A DNA stretch of 64,000 nt, from assembly GCF_023016005.1 (NCBI RefSeq), contig NZ_JALKAZ010000002.1, forward strand, positions 1 through 64,000, in the 5' to 3' direction. The notes below the pieces were generated by a model, which saw nothing but the letters and a program-made list of their open reading frames with translations, was not told the origin of the DNA and made no database searches. Shown piece after piece: positions 18,442-27,613 of this stretch. Made by a program: the position numbers and the translations under genes. The DNA is from Erythrobacter sp. F6033. Lineage in GTDB: Bacteria; Pseudomonadota; Alphaproteobacteria; Sphingomonadales; Sphingomonadaceae. Position 1 is the stretch's first letter, and the number at the start of each line of letters is the position of its first letter.

Positions 18442-19092
18442 TCATTCTTGGGTGCTGGGTTCGCCCGTCTGATTGATCCAGCAATTTACCGAAAAGCGTC
18501 CTGCCTCAAAATCCTGTGAAGGCACGGCTATCGGCAGCACTTCGTGGAAAAAAATGGAAGGGAAGAACAGCATAGTGTTGTTCTGGGGTTCGACCCGAAC
18601 CGATTGCGTTTGATCCAGCGAATAGAGCTCGAGCTCACCGCCTTGAAAGCGCTTTGGCTGAGTGCAGTAATAGTAGACGGCGCTGATCACTCTGAAACGT
18701 CCTGCCTCGCCCCGCACGGTATCGATATGCCGAGAGAAAAACGCTCCGTCGCCATTGTGCACTGCTTCAATCTCGAAGCGATGGGCTGCGGGAAAAGGAA
18801 CGCCGATCGCATCTGCTATCCGAGCTTCGCAAGCTCGGATGCGCCGCTTAAAAATTTCCTTAAACACTGGATCGATCTTGCGTTGTCCTGAGCGCCGCGT
18901 GCCTGTGTTGACGATGCCTCCCTCTATTCGACCATCACGGTTTTCCGTGATCTGGCTCGGCGCATAATCCGTTTCATGAGCGAGTGAATCTTCGAGTAGC
19001 GCCGCATGTTCGGATGGAGACAGAAAATCGGTTTCCACGTGGTGTCGGGGCAGCCGCGCGGTGACCGAAGTCGAAATGTTAGCTTGCTTCAT
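18442..19092 (-). CDS. 2OG-Fe(II) oxygenase (prolyl-4-hydroxylase-like), RiPP locus
   Basis: A 216-residue oxygenase with a double-stranded beta-helix. Ligands are His 122 and Asp 124 in FFSRHIDTVRG and His 183 in FFPSIFFHEV; Arg 199 in GRFSVNCW is the expected 2-oxoglutarate anchor. GGELELYSL is the usual mid-domain strand. This is the pattern of the P4H/PKHD group, which hydroxylates Pro, Lys or Arg in peptides. The proposed core has four prolines, so proline hydroxylation is a natural guess. The ATG at 19092 overlaps the previous gene by 14 bases, giving the family length; a longer start is possible. A 209-base gap without a gene separates it from the kinase. Confidence 0.84.
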   Translation of the reverse strand: MKQANISTSVTARLPRHHVETDFLSPSEHAALLEDSLAHETDYAPSQITENRDGRIEGGIVNTGTRRSGQRKIDPVFKEIFKRRIRACEARIADAIGVPFPAAHRFEIEAVHNGDGAFFSRHIDTVRGEAGRFRVISAVYYYCTQPKRFQGGELELYSLDQTQSVRVEPQNNTMLFFPSIFFHEVLPIAVPSQDFEAGRFSVNCWINQTGEPSTQE

Positions 19093-19663
19093 AATAGCTA
19101 TCGATTGGATCGGCGGCGCGTCCATCAAACGGACGCTCCGCAAATTCTCCGTCGGCAAGCACATAGTGGAAAAGCAATTGCATCTGCGAAGCTCCGACAA
19201 ATGGTTGTCGCCAATGAGGGACCTCGTGACCTTGGTATAGCAATGCGGTTCCGAGCTTTAGGCTGAGAGCCTGCTGATTGGACTGCATATCCTCGATCCA
19301 GATCGGCCAGTCGACGTCTACCGGGTTTCGATCAATGGTAATACTTGCGCTGATTTCACACCCAACGCGGTCAACGTGACGCTTTAGCTCCGCGCCTTCT
19401 TCATAGATTCGCCAATATGCAAAGCTTTCAACCAGTTTGCGGCCGATGGCGTCTTCGAACACCGGCCGGCAATGCCGCAAAAGCATCTCTCCGATTGCGG
19501 GGGAGTATTCATCCCTAGCCTTGAATACGCAGCCTGAATTTCGTTCCCGCATTGGGGAATGCCTTGCTTGGTGAGAGAGCGACGCAACCGCGAGGTCAAG
19601 CTTCGATTGATCGAACAGATCCTCGATCACAACGTATCCGCGTTCCCAGAAGTGATTTTTCAC
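19079..19663 (-). CDS. Second Fe(II)/2OG oxygenase-like protein, RiPP locus
   Basis: A 194-residue protein, first gene of the minus-strand block. ELKRHVDRVGCEISASITI supplies His 96 and Asp 98, and ALLYQGHEVPHWRQPF supplies the distal His (150 most likely). The end MQLLFHYVLADGEF fits the last strands of a beta-helix oxygenase. The sequence is clearly different from the downstream oxygenase, so this is not a recent duplication. It starts with GTG and its ribosome-binding site is weak. The 236-base spacer to adhC must carry the promoter, but I could not define one. Substrate is unknown; the locus suggests the peptide. Confidence 0.75.
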   Translation of the reverse strand: MKNHFWERGYVVIEDLFDQSKLDLAVASLSHQARHSPMRERNSGCVFKARDEYSPAIGEMLLRHCRPVFEDAIGRKLVESFAYWRIYEEGAELKRHVDRVGCEISASITIDRNPVDVDWPIWIEDMQSNQQALSLKLGTALLYQGHEVPHWRQPFVGASQMQLLFHYVLADGEFAERPFDGRAADPIDSYYEAS

Positions 19664-19842
19664 TGTTCGGTCCAGTCCATAGTGTGGCGCGTGTCACAAT
19701 TCTTAAAGATCATGCCGCATCTATCGAGGCATGTCCATTTGGACCTCTGGAAGAGGCCTGACCGCTGCAATAGGAGCCTTACGCAGCTCGGGCGGAGCAG
19801 AGATGCGTGGGGTGTCCAGCGCCCAATCCACTCTCGCGATGA

Positions 19843-21005
<1,163 letters not shown>

Positions 21006-21006
<1 letters not shown>

Positions 21007-21377
21007 TGGAGGCAAATGACACCCCCTCCAAGATCAGCCTGGACGAGAAATTCGCTCTGTTCTCCGACCAATGGGCTCCGCGCCTCGCTGCACGTTACAA
21101 TGGCAACGAAGTGCGCCTCGCCAAGGTCGAAGGTGAGTTTCAGTGGCATCACCACGCTGAAACGGACGAGCTGTTCCTTGTGATCGACGGTGAGCTCGAC
21201 ATGGAGTTTCGAGACCGCACAGAGCATATGACGGCAGGTGATATGATCGTCGTACCGCGCGGAACCGAACATCGCCCTTGCGCGCGTTCGGGCGAAGCGA
21301 AGCTGCTGATTATGGATGCCGAAAACACGCCCAACACCGGCGATGAAGCCACCGCGTTCAAACCGGTCGAGGTGTAA
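21006..21377 (+). CDS. Small cupin protein between adhC and fghA
   Basis: A 123-residue single cupin domain. FQWHHHAETDELFLVIDGEL carries the first cupin motif with metal-binding His and Glu, and GDMIVVPRGTEHRP the second with Pro and His. A metal-binding barrel is expected; its ligand is unknown. The ATG shares its A with the adhC stop (TGATG), preferred over the TTG one codon earlier. Its place inside a formaldehyde operon suggests a helper or sensor role, for instance in handling glutathione adducts, but this is only inferred from position. Confidence 0.82.
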
Positions 21378-21378
21378 A

Positions 21379-22227
21379 TTGAACCTTGAAACCATCTCCA
21401 CAACGCGCAGTCACGGAGGCACTCAGGGGGTTTATTCGCATGTCTCCAAAGAGACCGGCACGGATATGACATTCGCCGTGTTCGTTCCTAATCATGCTCC
21501 GGGCGAAAAACTGCCGGCCCTATGGTATCTCTCTGGCCTTACCTGCACCCACGCGAACGTCATGGAGAAAGGCGAATACCGCGCCGCTTGCGCGCAGCAC
21601 GGGATCATCTTCGTTGCTCCGGACACCAGCCCGCGCGGCGACAAAGTGCCCGATGCAGATGACGAATATGATTTTGGGAAAGGCGCCGGGTTCTATGTCG
21701 ACGCCATTGAGGAACCATGGTCGAACAATTACCGCATGCGCAGCTATATTGAGCGCGAATTGCCGGAAATCCTGGCTGCCGAATTTCCTGCTGACATGCA
21801 GCGGCAGGCGATCACTGGCCATTCGATGGGTGGCCATGGTGCACTCACCATCGGGCTGCGCGGCGGCGGGCGTTTCCGCTCAATCAGCGCGTTCAGCCCA
21901 ATTGTCGCACCCAGTCAGGTTCCTTGGGGCGAAAAGGCACTCGGAAGATATCTAGGCGACGATCGCGAGGTGTGGCGCGAGTATGATGCAGTCGCTTTGA
22001 TCGAAGATGGCGCGCGGCACAGCCACATCCTCGTCGATCAAGGTACAGCGGACAATTTTCTCGAAGAACAATTGCAAACGCATCGCCTCGCCGAAGCTTG
22101 CGAAGGTGCAGGAATGGCAGCGGAAATCCGCATGCAGGATGGCTATGACCACTCCTACTTCTTCATTTCCACCTTTATGGCCGAACATATCGCCTGGCAT
22201 GCGCGGCATTTGAAATCGGAAGGGTGA
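21379..22227 (+). CDS. fghA: S-formylglutathione hydrolase
   Basis: Hydrolyses S-formylglutathione to formate and glutathione, completing formaldehyde detoxification. The 282-residue alpha/beta hydrolase (esterase D type) has PALWYLSGLTCTHANVMEKG, the nucleophile elbow GHSMGGHGAL and YDHSYFFISTFMAEHI with the catalytic His. The start is a TTG one base after the cupin stop with GAGG eight bases upstream. The frame is open upstream, but that would bury the gene in the cupin and exceed the family length of about 280. Confidence 0.94.
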   Translation: MNLETISTTRSHGGTQGVYSHVSKETGTDMTFAVFVPNHAPGEKLPALWYLSGLTCTHANVMEKGEYRAACAQHGIIFVAPDTSPRGDKVPDADDEYDFGKGAGFYVDAIEEPWSNNYRMRSYIERELPEILAAEFPADMQRQAITGHSMGGHGALTIGLRGGGRFRSISAFSPIVAPSQVPWGEKALGRYLGDDREVWREYDAVALIEDGARHSHILVDQGTADNFLEEQLQTHRLAEACEGAGMAAEIRMQDGYDHSYFFISTFMAEHIAWHARHLKSEG

Positions 22228-22296
22228 TCTGGTGGTGTAAGGCGAACGCTGACGCTGTTTCGCTGCACCCAAATGATCCTGTACTAAGCTCTCGTC

Positions 22297-22905
22297 CTAA
22301 GCCGGAGAGATAAGGCGCGAAATTTGTCCGCGCAGTTCGTCACGATAGGCAGCTTGGACCTTTGCGAGCTCATCGGCTCCATAGAAACGTTCAATAACCG
22401 CGCCAGACGCGACGAAATATTCTATCGATGAGATCAAAGTGTAGACTGCAGCCAGTTTCTTGGAAAACGGCATGTCCGCTTTGCCTTCGATCAGATCAAG
22501 CCTCGCAACGATGGCATCCAGGAAATTCTTGAGATGCCATTCTTCCGGCGGAGCATTGCGCCTTTGGTTGTCGAGCAATTCGCGCATCAGAACAGTCGTG
22601 TCCAGCGGGTTGGCAAGTGCGACCCTGTAAATGCCGAGGATCATATCCTCAAATTGCCGCGCGGCAGGCGCGCCGGGCGATGTGCTGGATTTTACAGCCG
22701 CGAGCAGCCGCTGCGAAATGCGCTTGAACACCTCTGCGTAGAGGTCCTCTTTGCGCTTGAAGTGATACAGAAGAGCTTGTTTGGAAAGATTCAAGCGCCC
22801 GGCGATCTGCGCAATGCTGGCTCCGTAAAAGCCTCGCGCTGCGAATTCTTCGGCGGCAACGACAAGCAATTGCTCGCGCGTCGCCTCTGGCACTTCACGG
22901 CTCAT
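22297..22905 (-). CDS. TetR family transcriptional regulator
   Basis: A 202-residue repressor-type protein. The N-terminal helix-turn-helix is in VAAEEFAARGFYGASIAQIAGRLNLSKQALLYHFKRKEDL, which is a textbook TetR DNA-binding region in length and residues. The C-terminal 130 residues form the ligand-binding helical domain with no recognisable specificity. The ATG at 22905 overlaps the flavin-reductase stop as ATGA; an in-frame start five codons upstream is less likely. It probably controls its own two-gene operon. The inducer is unknown. Confidence 0.9.
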   Translation of the reverse strand: MSREVPEATREQLLVVAAEEFAARGFYGASIAQIAGRLNLSKQALLYHFKRKEDLYAEVFKRISQRLLAAVKSSTSPGAPAARQFEDMILGIYRVALANPLDTTVLMRELLDNQRRNAPPEEWHLKNFLDAIVARLDLIEGKADMPFSKKLAAVYTLISSIEYFVASGAVIERFYGADELAKVQAAYRDELRGQISRLISPA

Positions 22906-23429
22906 GACTTCACCGCGCAAAAGCGCCCTTCAAAGAAGCCAAGTGCAGGAACAGTGCCCTCTTGCCGCGACATAGCCAGAACCTCCCCCAAAATCATCGT
23001 ATGATCGCCTGCAGGATAGCTGTTCCATCGGCGGCATTCAAATGCGGCGAGCGCCCCTTTTAAAACAGGCATGCCTGTCGCTGTCTTGTCGAAATCGGAA
23101 GCACTAAGAGCGCTGTCGCCCCGCGCCGCATAACGACGTGCGAGAGCCTGTTGCCCATCGGCAAGAATGCTGAACGTAAATCTCTCGGCGTTCAGGTACT
23201 CATCATACTGGCTCGCAGAATTTTGGAGGCTCCAGCAAAGCAGCAGAGGGTCTAGCGAAACCGAAACCAGCGAATTGATCGTCATTGCAGACAACCCGCC
23301 AATATCACTTCCGTCGCTGTCGCCATTTGCGCGGTCGAAAGCGATCACGCACACACCTGTGGCGAACAAGCTCATCAGCTTGCGAAACTCGGCCTGCTGG
23401 GCCGCGTCTGCCATGGGTGGATGTGACAA
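22902..23429 (-). CDS. Flavin reductase family protein
   Basis: A 175-residue FMN-binding split-barrel protein. FRKLMSLFATGVCVIAF and GLSAMTINSLVSVSLDPLLLCWSLQNSAS match the flavin reductase-like domain of two-component monooxygenases, including the conserved SLDPPL-like loop. It would supply reduced flavin to an oxygenase that is not seen nearby. The TTG start at 23429 has GGAG six bases upstream and is preferred; an ATG at 23414 has no ribosome-binding site. The TetR gene overlaps its end. Confidence 0.88.
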   Translation of the reverse strand: MSHPPMADAAQQAEFRKLMSLFATGVCVIAFDRANGDSDGSDIGGLSAMTINSLVSVSLDPLLLCWSLQNSASQYDEYLNAERFTFSILADGQQALARRYAARGDSALSASDFDKTATGMPVLKGALAAFECRRWNSYPAGDHTMILGEVLAMSRQEGTVPALGFFEGRFCAVKS

Positions 23430-23670
23430 GAATAACTCCGGTAGGCGTATTGGGTGGAAAGCAAATGATCAGGACTGCGGGCGCGTTCCCCCAGACCGCC
23501 GCAATTGTCAATCAATGTCGAAGTTTATCGGGATCGAAGCCAGTGATTTCAACGCAGATTGCCGAATGCGAACGATTTAATCCAATTTATTCCGATTTTC
23601 GGGCACCGATGCACACTTTGCACGTTCTATGCTGCAACAGATACAGAATCTTGCATAGGATTGACGGGAC

Positions 23671-24864
23671 ATGATTGATCGGGTGGGCGCCGCGCTTAAG
23701 GACTTTCTCAAAAAGGAGAGCGCTGGGGGCATTGTTCTTATCATTGCCGCTGCTTTGGCATTGGTGATTGCCAACAGCCCTCTTGCGGCCGGTTACTTCG
23801 GCACGCTCGAAGGAAAGCTAAACTTCTCTTACGGAGCGTTTGAGATCAACAAGCCGCTGCTGCTGTGGATCAATGATGGTCTTATGGCGATCTTCTTTTT
23901 CCTCATCGGCCTCGAAGTGAAACGCGAAGTTCTCGAGGGACAATTGTCGAGCTGGAACAAAGCGTCGCTGCCTTTGATCGCAGCGGTCGGCGGGATGGCA
24001 ATCCCGGCGCTTATCTTCCTCGCCTTCAACTGGAATTCGCCGGAGACTATCAATGGCTGGGCTATTCCTGCCGCAACCGACATTGCCTTTGCCCTTGGCA
24101 TTCTGTCACTGCTCGGTCCGCGTGTCCCCGTTGCTCTAAAAGCGTTGTTGCTCGCGGTTGCAGTGATTGACGACATTGGCGCCATTACCATTATCGCGAT
24201 TTTCTACTCCGGCGAATTGAAGCTCGATATGTTGCTGGGAGCAGGCATTACGTTTGCTGTGCTCGCTGCGGTTGGCCGAGCGAAATTCGGCTCTCGCATC
24301 CCTTACGTTCTACTCACCGTTCTGATGTGGGTCTTCGTGCTCAAATCGGGTGTCCACGCAACGCTCGCCGGTGTGGCCGCCGCATTCTGTGTACCGATGG
24401 TGTCGCGCCGCGGCGAACGCCTGCTGGAAAAGATGGAACACGGACTGCACAGCTGGGTCGCCTTTATCATCATTCCGATCTTCGGTTTTGCCAATGCGGG
24501 CGTTTCGCTTGTCGGCATTTCGCCTGCCGACTTGCTCGCTCCGCTGCCGCTTGGCATCGCGCTGGGTCTGCTTATCGGTAAGCAGATCGGTATCTTCGGT
24601 TTTGCTTGGGTCGGCGTGAAGATGGGCTTTGCCACGCTGCCTGAAAATGTCGGGTGGAGGCAGATCCATGCGCTGTCGTTGCTGGCGGCGATCGGCTTCA
24701 CCATGAGCCTGTTCATCGGCAACCTCGCCTTCACCGATCCGGCGCTGGTCGATGCGGTCAAACTGGGCGTCCTGTCAGGTTCGCTAGTTGCCGCACTCGC
24801 AGGGTTCTTCATGCTCAAGGCCACCTTGCCCGAGCCGGCTTTGGGCGATACCGCGAAAGCATGA
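23671..24864 (+). CDS. nhaA: Na+/H+ antiporter NhaA
   Basis: Exchanges internal Na+ for protons across the inner membrane, giving salt and alkali tolerance that fits a marine organism. The 397-residue protein is hydrophobic throughout, with about twelve membrane segments. The ion-binding pair is in LLAVAVIDDIGAITIIAIF (two adjacent Asp), and NGWAIPAATDIAFALGIL and WRQIHALSLLAAIGFTMSLF are conserved NhaA stretches. It starts at an ATG. The 241-base upstream spacer holds no gene that I can see. The stop overlaps the hydrolase start as ATGA. Confidence 0.95.
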   Translation: MIDRVGAALKDFLKKESAGGIVLIIAAALALVIANSPLAAGYFGTLEGKLNFSYGAFEINKPLLLWINDGLMAIFFFLIGLEVKREVLEGQLSSWNKASLPLIAAVGGMAIPALIFLAFNWNSPETINGWAIPAATDIAFALGILSLLGPRVPVALKALLLAVAVIDDIGAITIIAIFYSGELKLDMLLGAGITFAVLAAVGRAKFGSRIPYVLLTVLMWVFVLKSGVHATLAGVAAAFCVPMVSRRGERLLEKMEHGLHSWVAFIIIPIFGFANAGVSLVGISPADLLAPLPLGIALGLLIGKQIGIFGFAWVGVKMGFATLPENVGWRQIHALSLLAAIGFTMSLFIGNLAFTDPALVDAVKLGVLSGSLVAALAGFFMLKATLPEPALGDTAKA

Positions 24865-25727
24865 CACCCACGCAAAAGACCCTAGAGGTCAATGATATCA
24901 GCCTCGCTTATTTCGAATGGAATGGCGGGGCTGATGCTCAAAAACCCCCGATGGTGTTCGCGCATGCGACTGGCTTCCACGCCCGTGTATGGGACACGAT
25001 CATCGCGCACTTCCCGGATCGCCATATCTTCTCATTGGACATGCGCGGTCACGGGCGATCAACCGGCGGTCCAATAGAACATTGGCAGCAGCTTTCCGGT
25101 GATGTCTGCGCCTTTCTGGATGCGCGAGGGATCACTGGAGCGGTCGGTATTGGTCACTCAATGGGCGCACACACTCTGCTTCAATCCGCAGCAGACAGGC
25201 CGAATGCATTCAGCAATCTCGTGCTGTTCGATCCGGTGATCCTCGCGCCAGAATTCTACACCGATGGTACGCCTTGGTTTACTCCCGACAGCCCTCATCC
25301 AGCCAGCAGGCGCAAGCGCGATTTTGACAGCGTTGAGGCTATGATCGAACGGTTCGGATCGCGTGACCCGTATGACATTTTCGACCGCCGAGTGTTCGAG
25401 GATTACTGCCGCTTCGGTCTTCTTCCGAAAGCCGGTGGCGACGGCTTTGAGCTCGCGTGCCCGCCCGAAGTGGAAGCGAGTGTTTATGCTTCCAGCCGAA
25501 GCAATGCAGGCATCCACAAAACTGCTGCGGCACTGGACATTCCGGCCACCATCATTCGTGCCAAGCAGACCAAGACGATGGACTTCAAAGGCTCCCCGAC
25601 ATGGCCAGAACTCGCATCGACCATGCCGAAAGGGCGGGACATGCCGCGCCCCGACATGACCCATTTCCATCCCTTTGAAGACCCCGCAGACGCGGCGCGG
25701 ATTATTGCCGATGCTATGCGGCCCTAG
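24861..25727 (+). CDS. Alpha/beta hydrolase
   Basis: A 288-residue alpha/beta-hydrolase-fold protein. The oxyanion region is in MVFAHATGFHARVWDTII, the strand DMRGHGRS follows, and the nucleophile elbow is GIGHSMGAHTLL. The catalytic His is likely in DMTHFHPFEDP near the end. The family includes esterases, lipases and C-C hydrolases; no specificity can be given. Its ATG overlaps the nhaA stop, so it is translationally coupled to nhaA. The 3' end overlaps fliS convergently by 14 bases. Confidence 0.86.
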   Translation: MTPTQKTLEVNDISLAYFEWNGGADAQKPPMVFAHATGFHARVWDTIIAHFPDRHIFSLDMRGHGRSTGGPIEHWQQLSGDVCAFLDARGITGAVGIGHSMGAHTLLQSAADRPNAFSNLVLFDPVILAPEFYTDGTPWFTPDSPHPASRRKRDFDSVEAMIERFGSRDPYDIFDRRVFEDYCRFGLLPKAGGDGFELACPPEVEASVYASSRSNAGIHKTAAALDIPATIIRAKQTKTMDFKGSPTWPELASTMPKGRDMPRPDMTHFHPFEDPADAARIIADAMRP

Positions 25728-26103
25728 CCGGAGCCTGTTGAGCAGCGTCTAGAAGGTCGCGAAAATCATCGCGCGCCTGACGAATTTGAACAAGATCGGG
25801 TCGCACCAGATTGCTGCCAATCGTCGCCGCAAGACCGCCATAAAATTGCATCAATTGGCCGCGCATCGGATTGTCCGGCGAAACAGACCGCACGAGCCAA
25901 ATTGCGATACTATGCGCCCGGCCAATGCTCTCTGTAGGAGGCGAATTAGCGGAACGCTCCAGCGCGAGCGACGCCTGACTCAGGGCGCTGACCGCCTCTT
26001 CAAGGCATATGCGGGTAAGTTCGCCGTTTGACGATGCCTCGATCCTCGCGTCCAGATCAACACGCCGGTAAGCGGCATCGGGTTTGGATGAAAGCATCTG
26101 CAT
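25714..26103 (-). CDS. fliS: Flagellar export chaperone FliS
   Basis: A 129-residue helical protein that keeps flagellin unpolymerised in the cytoplasm before export. The N-terminal AAYRRVDLDARIEASSNGEL and the following helix with ICLEEAVSALSQA fit the FliS pattern (AY followed by a long first helix). Assignment rests on this and on the position 17 bases after fliD, the usual partner. The long downstream helix ends in an Ala-rich tail. It is the last gene of the minus-strand flagellar run. Confidence 0.82.
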   Translation of the reverse strand: MQMLSSKPDAAYRRVDLDARIEASSNGELTRICLEEAVSALSQASLALERSANSPPTESIGRAHSIAIWLVRSVSPDNPMRGQLMQFYGGLAATIGSNLVRPDLVQIRQARDDFRDLLDAAQQAPARAA

Positions 26104-26120
26104 TTTCGGTCACAATCCGC

Positions 26121-27554
26121 TTAGTTCGAGCTGTTCCAGATTTCGATCTGCTGCTGCAGGAAGCCCAAAGTAGATTGCGAAGCAGAGATTTGACGCTCGG
26201 CAGAAACAAGATTGCGGGTAAGTCTTTCGCGCAAGCCATCTTGCTGTTCGGCGATACGCTCTAACCGGCTGTCATTGCGTTCGATCTGGTCCTCATAGCG
26301 CGATACCGATCCACCGAGAGAACCCGGGTCGCCTGTTACTGTGTTGGCCCGCGCAAGATTGTCCATCGTTGCGAAAACACCGAAAGGTCCGTTCGTGAAC
26401 ATCGCCGCCGCACCTTCAGGGCTGGCAACAAGCGTTTCGTTCAGGCGATCAGTATCCAGCCGGAATGTGCCATCTCGGCTCAACGAAAGCCCCAGGTCCG
26501 AAAGCGTATTCGGCTCTCCTTCTGCCGCGCTTGGCATAACAATTTCGCTGGTCAGTCTTGCAAGGTCACGCTTGAGTTCGCGCGCACCTGGATCATTGCC
26601 CAAAGCGCCGCCTTGAGCAGCGGCGACCTCATTCAACTGGCCAGTCAAATCATTCAGCGCCGCGACGAAATCAGCCATCACAGTGGTGATTGCTGCACTG
26701 TCATTGGAGAATGCGATGTTAGCGGGCGCGCCCACATTGGTCCCGCTCAGCTCCAGTGTCATACCTTCTGGCAAACCGGTAACGGAGTTACTGGCGCTGC
26801 GCATTGCAACGGTATCAAGTTCGAAAATCGCGTCCTGCGATGTTTGCCGCAATTCGCCCGCATCCGTTGCAGGTGTCCACCCCAGATAGCTCAGATCACC
26901 GGGTGTTTGTGTTGGGGACGCTGCTGAACTCGTCGGCTCGAGCACAAAACCGTTATCGGCTCCATCGCGCCCTTTGATTACGAGCTGAGCACCGCCGGTT
27001 CCTTGAGCGACATAGGCATTCAAATCTCCGCCGCTTTCACCCGAAATTTTCGCGGCCAGAGTTTCAAGCGTGTCCGAGGCATCCACTGCGATGTTGAGCG
27101 CAGTCTGCGCAGTGTCTTCGGTAAAACTCGCTCCATCGACTGCGCCGAAGCGGATCGTCAAACTGCCTTCACCGACCAGATCGTCGGCGCTTGTGTAGCT
27201 CTGCGACACCAGTGTCTGACTTTGGGCAAGCTGACTGACCTCAAGGGTGTAGCTTCCTTTGGGGCTGGTTCCGGCAGCGGAGGCGACAGTAGCAACCGAA
27301 GCGTCGCTGATGCTGGCTTGAGGCGAAAGATCGCCATTGCGGACCCGGTCACCCAAAGCGGATGCAAGCTGTGTGAGCGAGTTGCGCAACAGGGAAGCCG
27401 CGGAAATGCGCGCTTCAAGAGCGCTATTGCGCGCGGCCAAGTTATCGCGTTGGAACGAATAGGTCGCATCGGAGATATCCTCGGCCAGTTGGATGAAATT
27501 CACCCCACTACCCGCTCCCAGCGATGAAATAATTGATGCGCCGACATTTTCCAT
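26121..27554 (-). CDS. fliD: Flagellar hook-associated protein 2 / filament cap FliD
   Basis: Forms the cap under which flagellin subunits fold at the filament tip. The 477-residue protein begins SIISSLGAGSGVNFIQLAEDI, the typical export-signal region. The middle domain has ANIAFSNDSAAITTVMADFVAALNDL, and the C-terminus has the coiled coil RYEDQIERNDSRLERIAEQQ and a final heptad region QISASQSTLGFLQQQI. Length is at the lower end for the family. The ATG is only seven bases from the proposed sigma-28 -10 element, so the mRNA may be nearly leaderless. Confidence 0.93.
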   Translation of the reverse strand: MENVGASIISSLGAGSGVNFIQLAEDISDATYSFQRDNLAARNSALEARISAASLLRNSLTQLASALGDRVRNGDLSPQASISDASVATVASAAGTSPKGSYTLEVSQLAQSQTLVSQSYTSADDLVGEGSLTIRFGAVDGASFTEDTAQTALNIAVDASDTLETLAAKISGESGGDLNAYVAQGTGGAQLVIKGRDGADNGFVLEPTSSAASPTQTPGDLSYLGWTPATDAGELRQTSQDAIFELDTVAMRSASNSVTGLPEGMTLELSGTNVGAPANIAFSNDSAAITTVMADFVAALNDLTGQLNEVAAAQGGALGNDPGARELKRDLARLTSEIVMPSAAEGEPNTLSDLGLSLSRDGTFRLDTDRLNETLVASPEGAAAMFTNGPFGVFATMDNLARANTVTGDPGSLGGSVSRYEDQIERNDSRLERIAEQQDGLRERLTRNLVSAERQISASQSTLGFLQQQIEIWNSSN

Positions 27555-27561
27555 ATCGCTA

Positions 27562-27588
27562 AGAACGGCTGCCTGCCCGGATGCTTAA
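27562..27588 (-). promoter_or_regulatory. Sigma-28 (FliA) promoter of fliD-fliS
   Basis: On the minus strand TTAA (27588-27585), 15 bases, then GCCGTTCT (27569-27562). The element matches the fliC promoter over most of its length, including the shared CATCC and CAG between the boxes and TCTTAG after. It lies in the 59-base gap between flhB and fliD. Confidence 0.75.
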
Positions 27589-27613
27589 GCCGCAACACCG
27601 TAAAGCGGATGGA

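Noticed and set aside
18335..18472. Plus-strand 45-codon ORF ending in AHSWVLG, resembling the catalytic His motif of lasso B2 proteases
   Set aside because: It is on the opposite strand to the cluster, its motif lies antisense to the end of the real oxygenase gene, the Cys-to-His distance is too short, and no full domain is present. A chance match is more likely.
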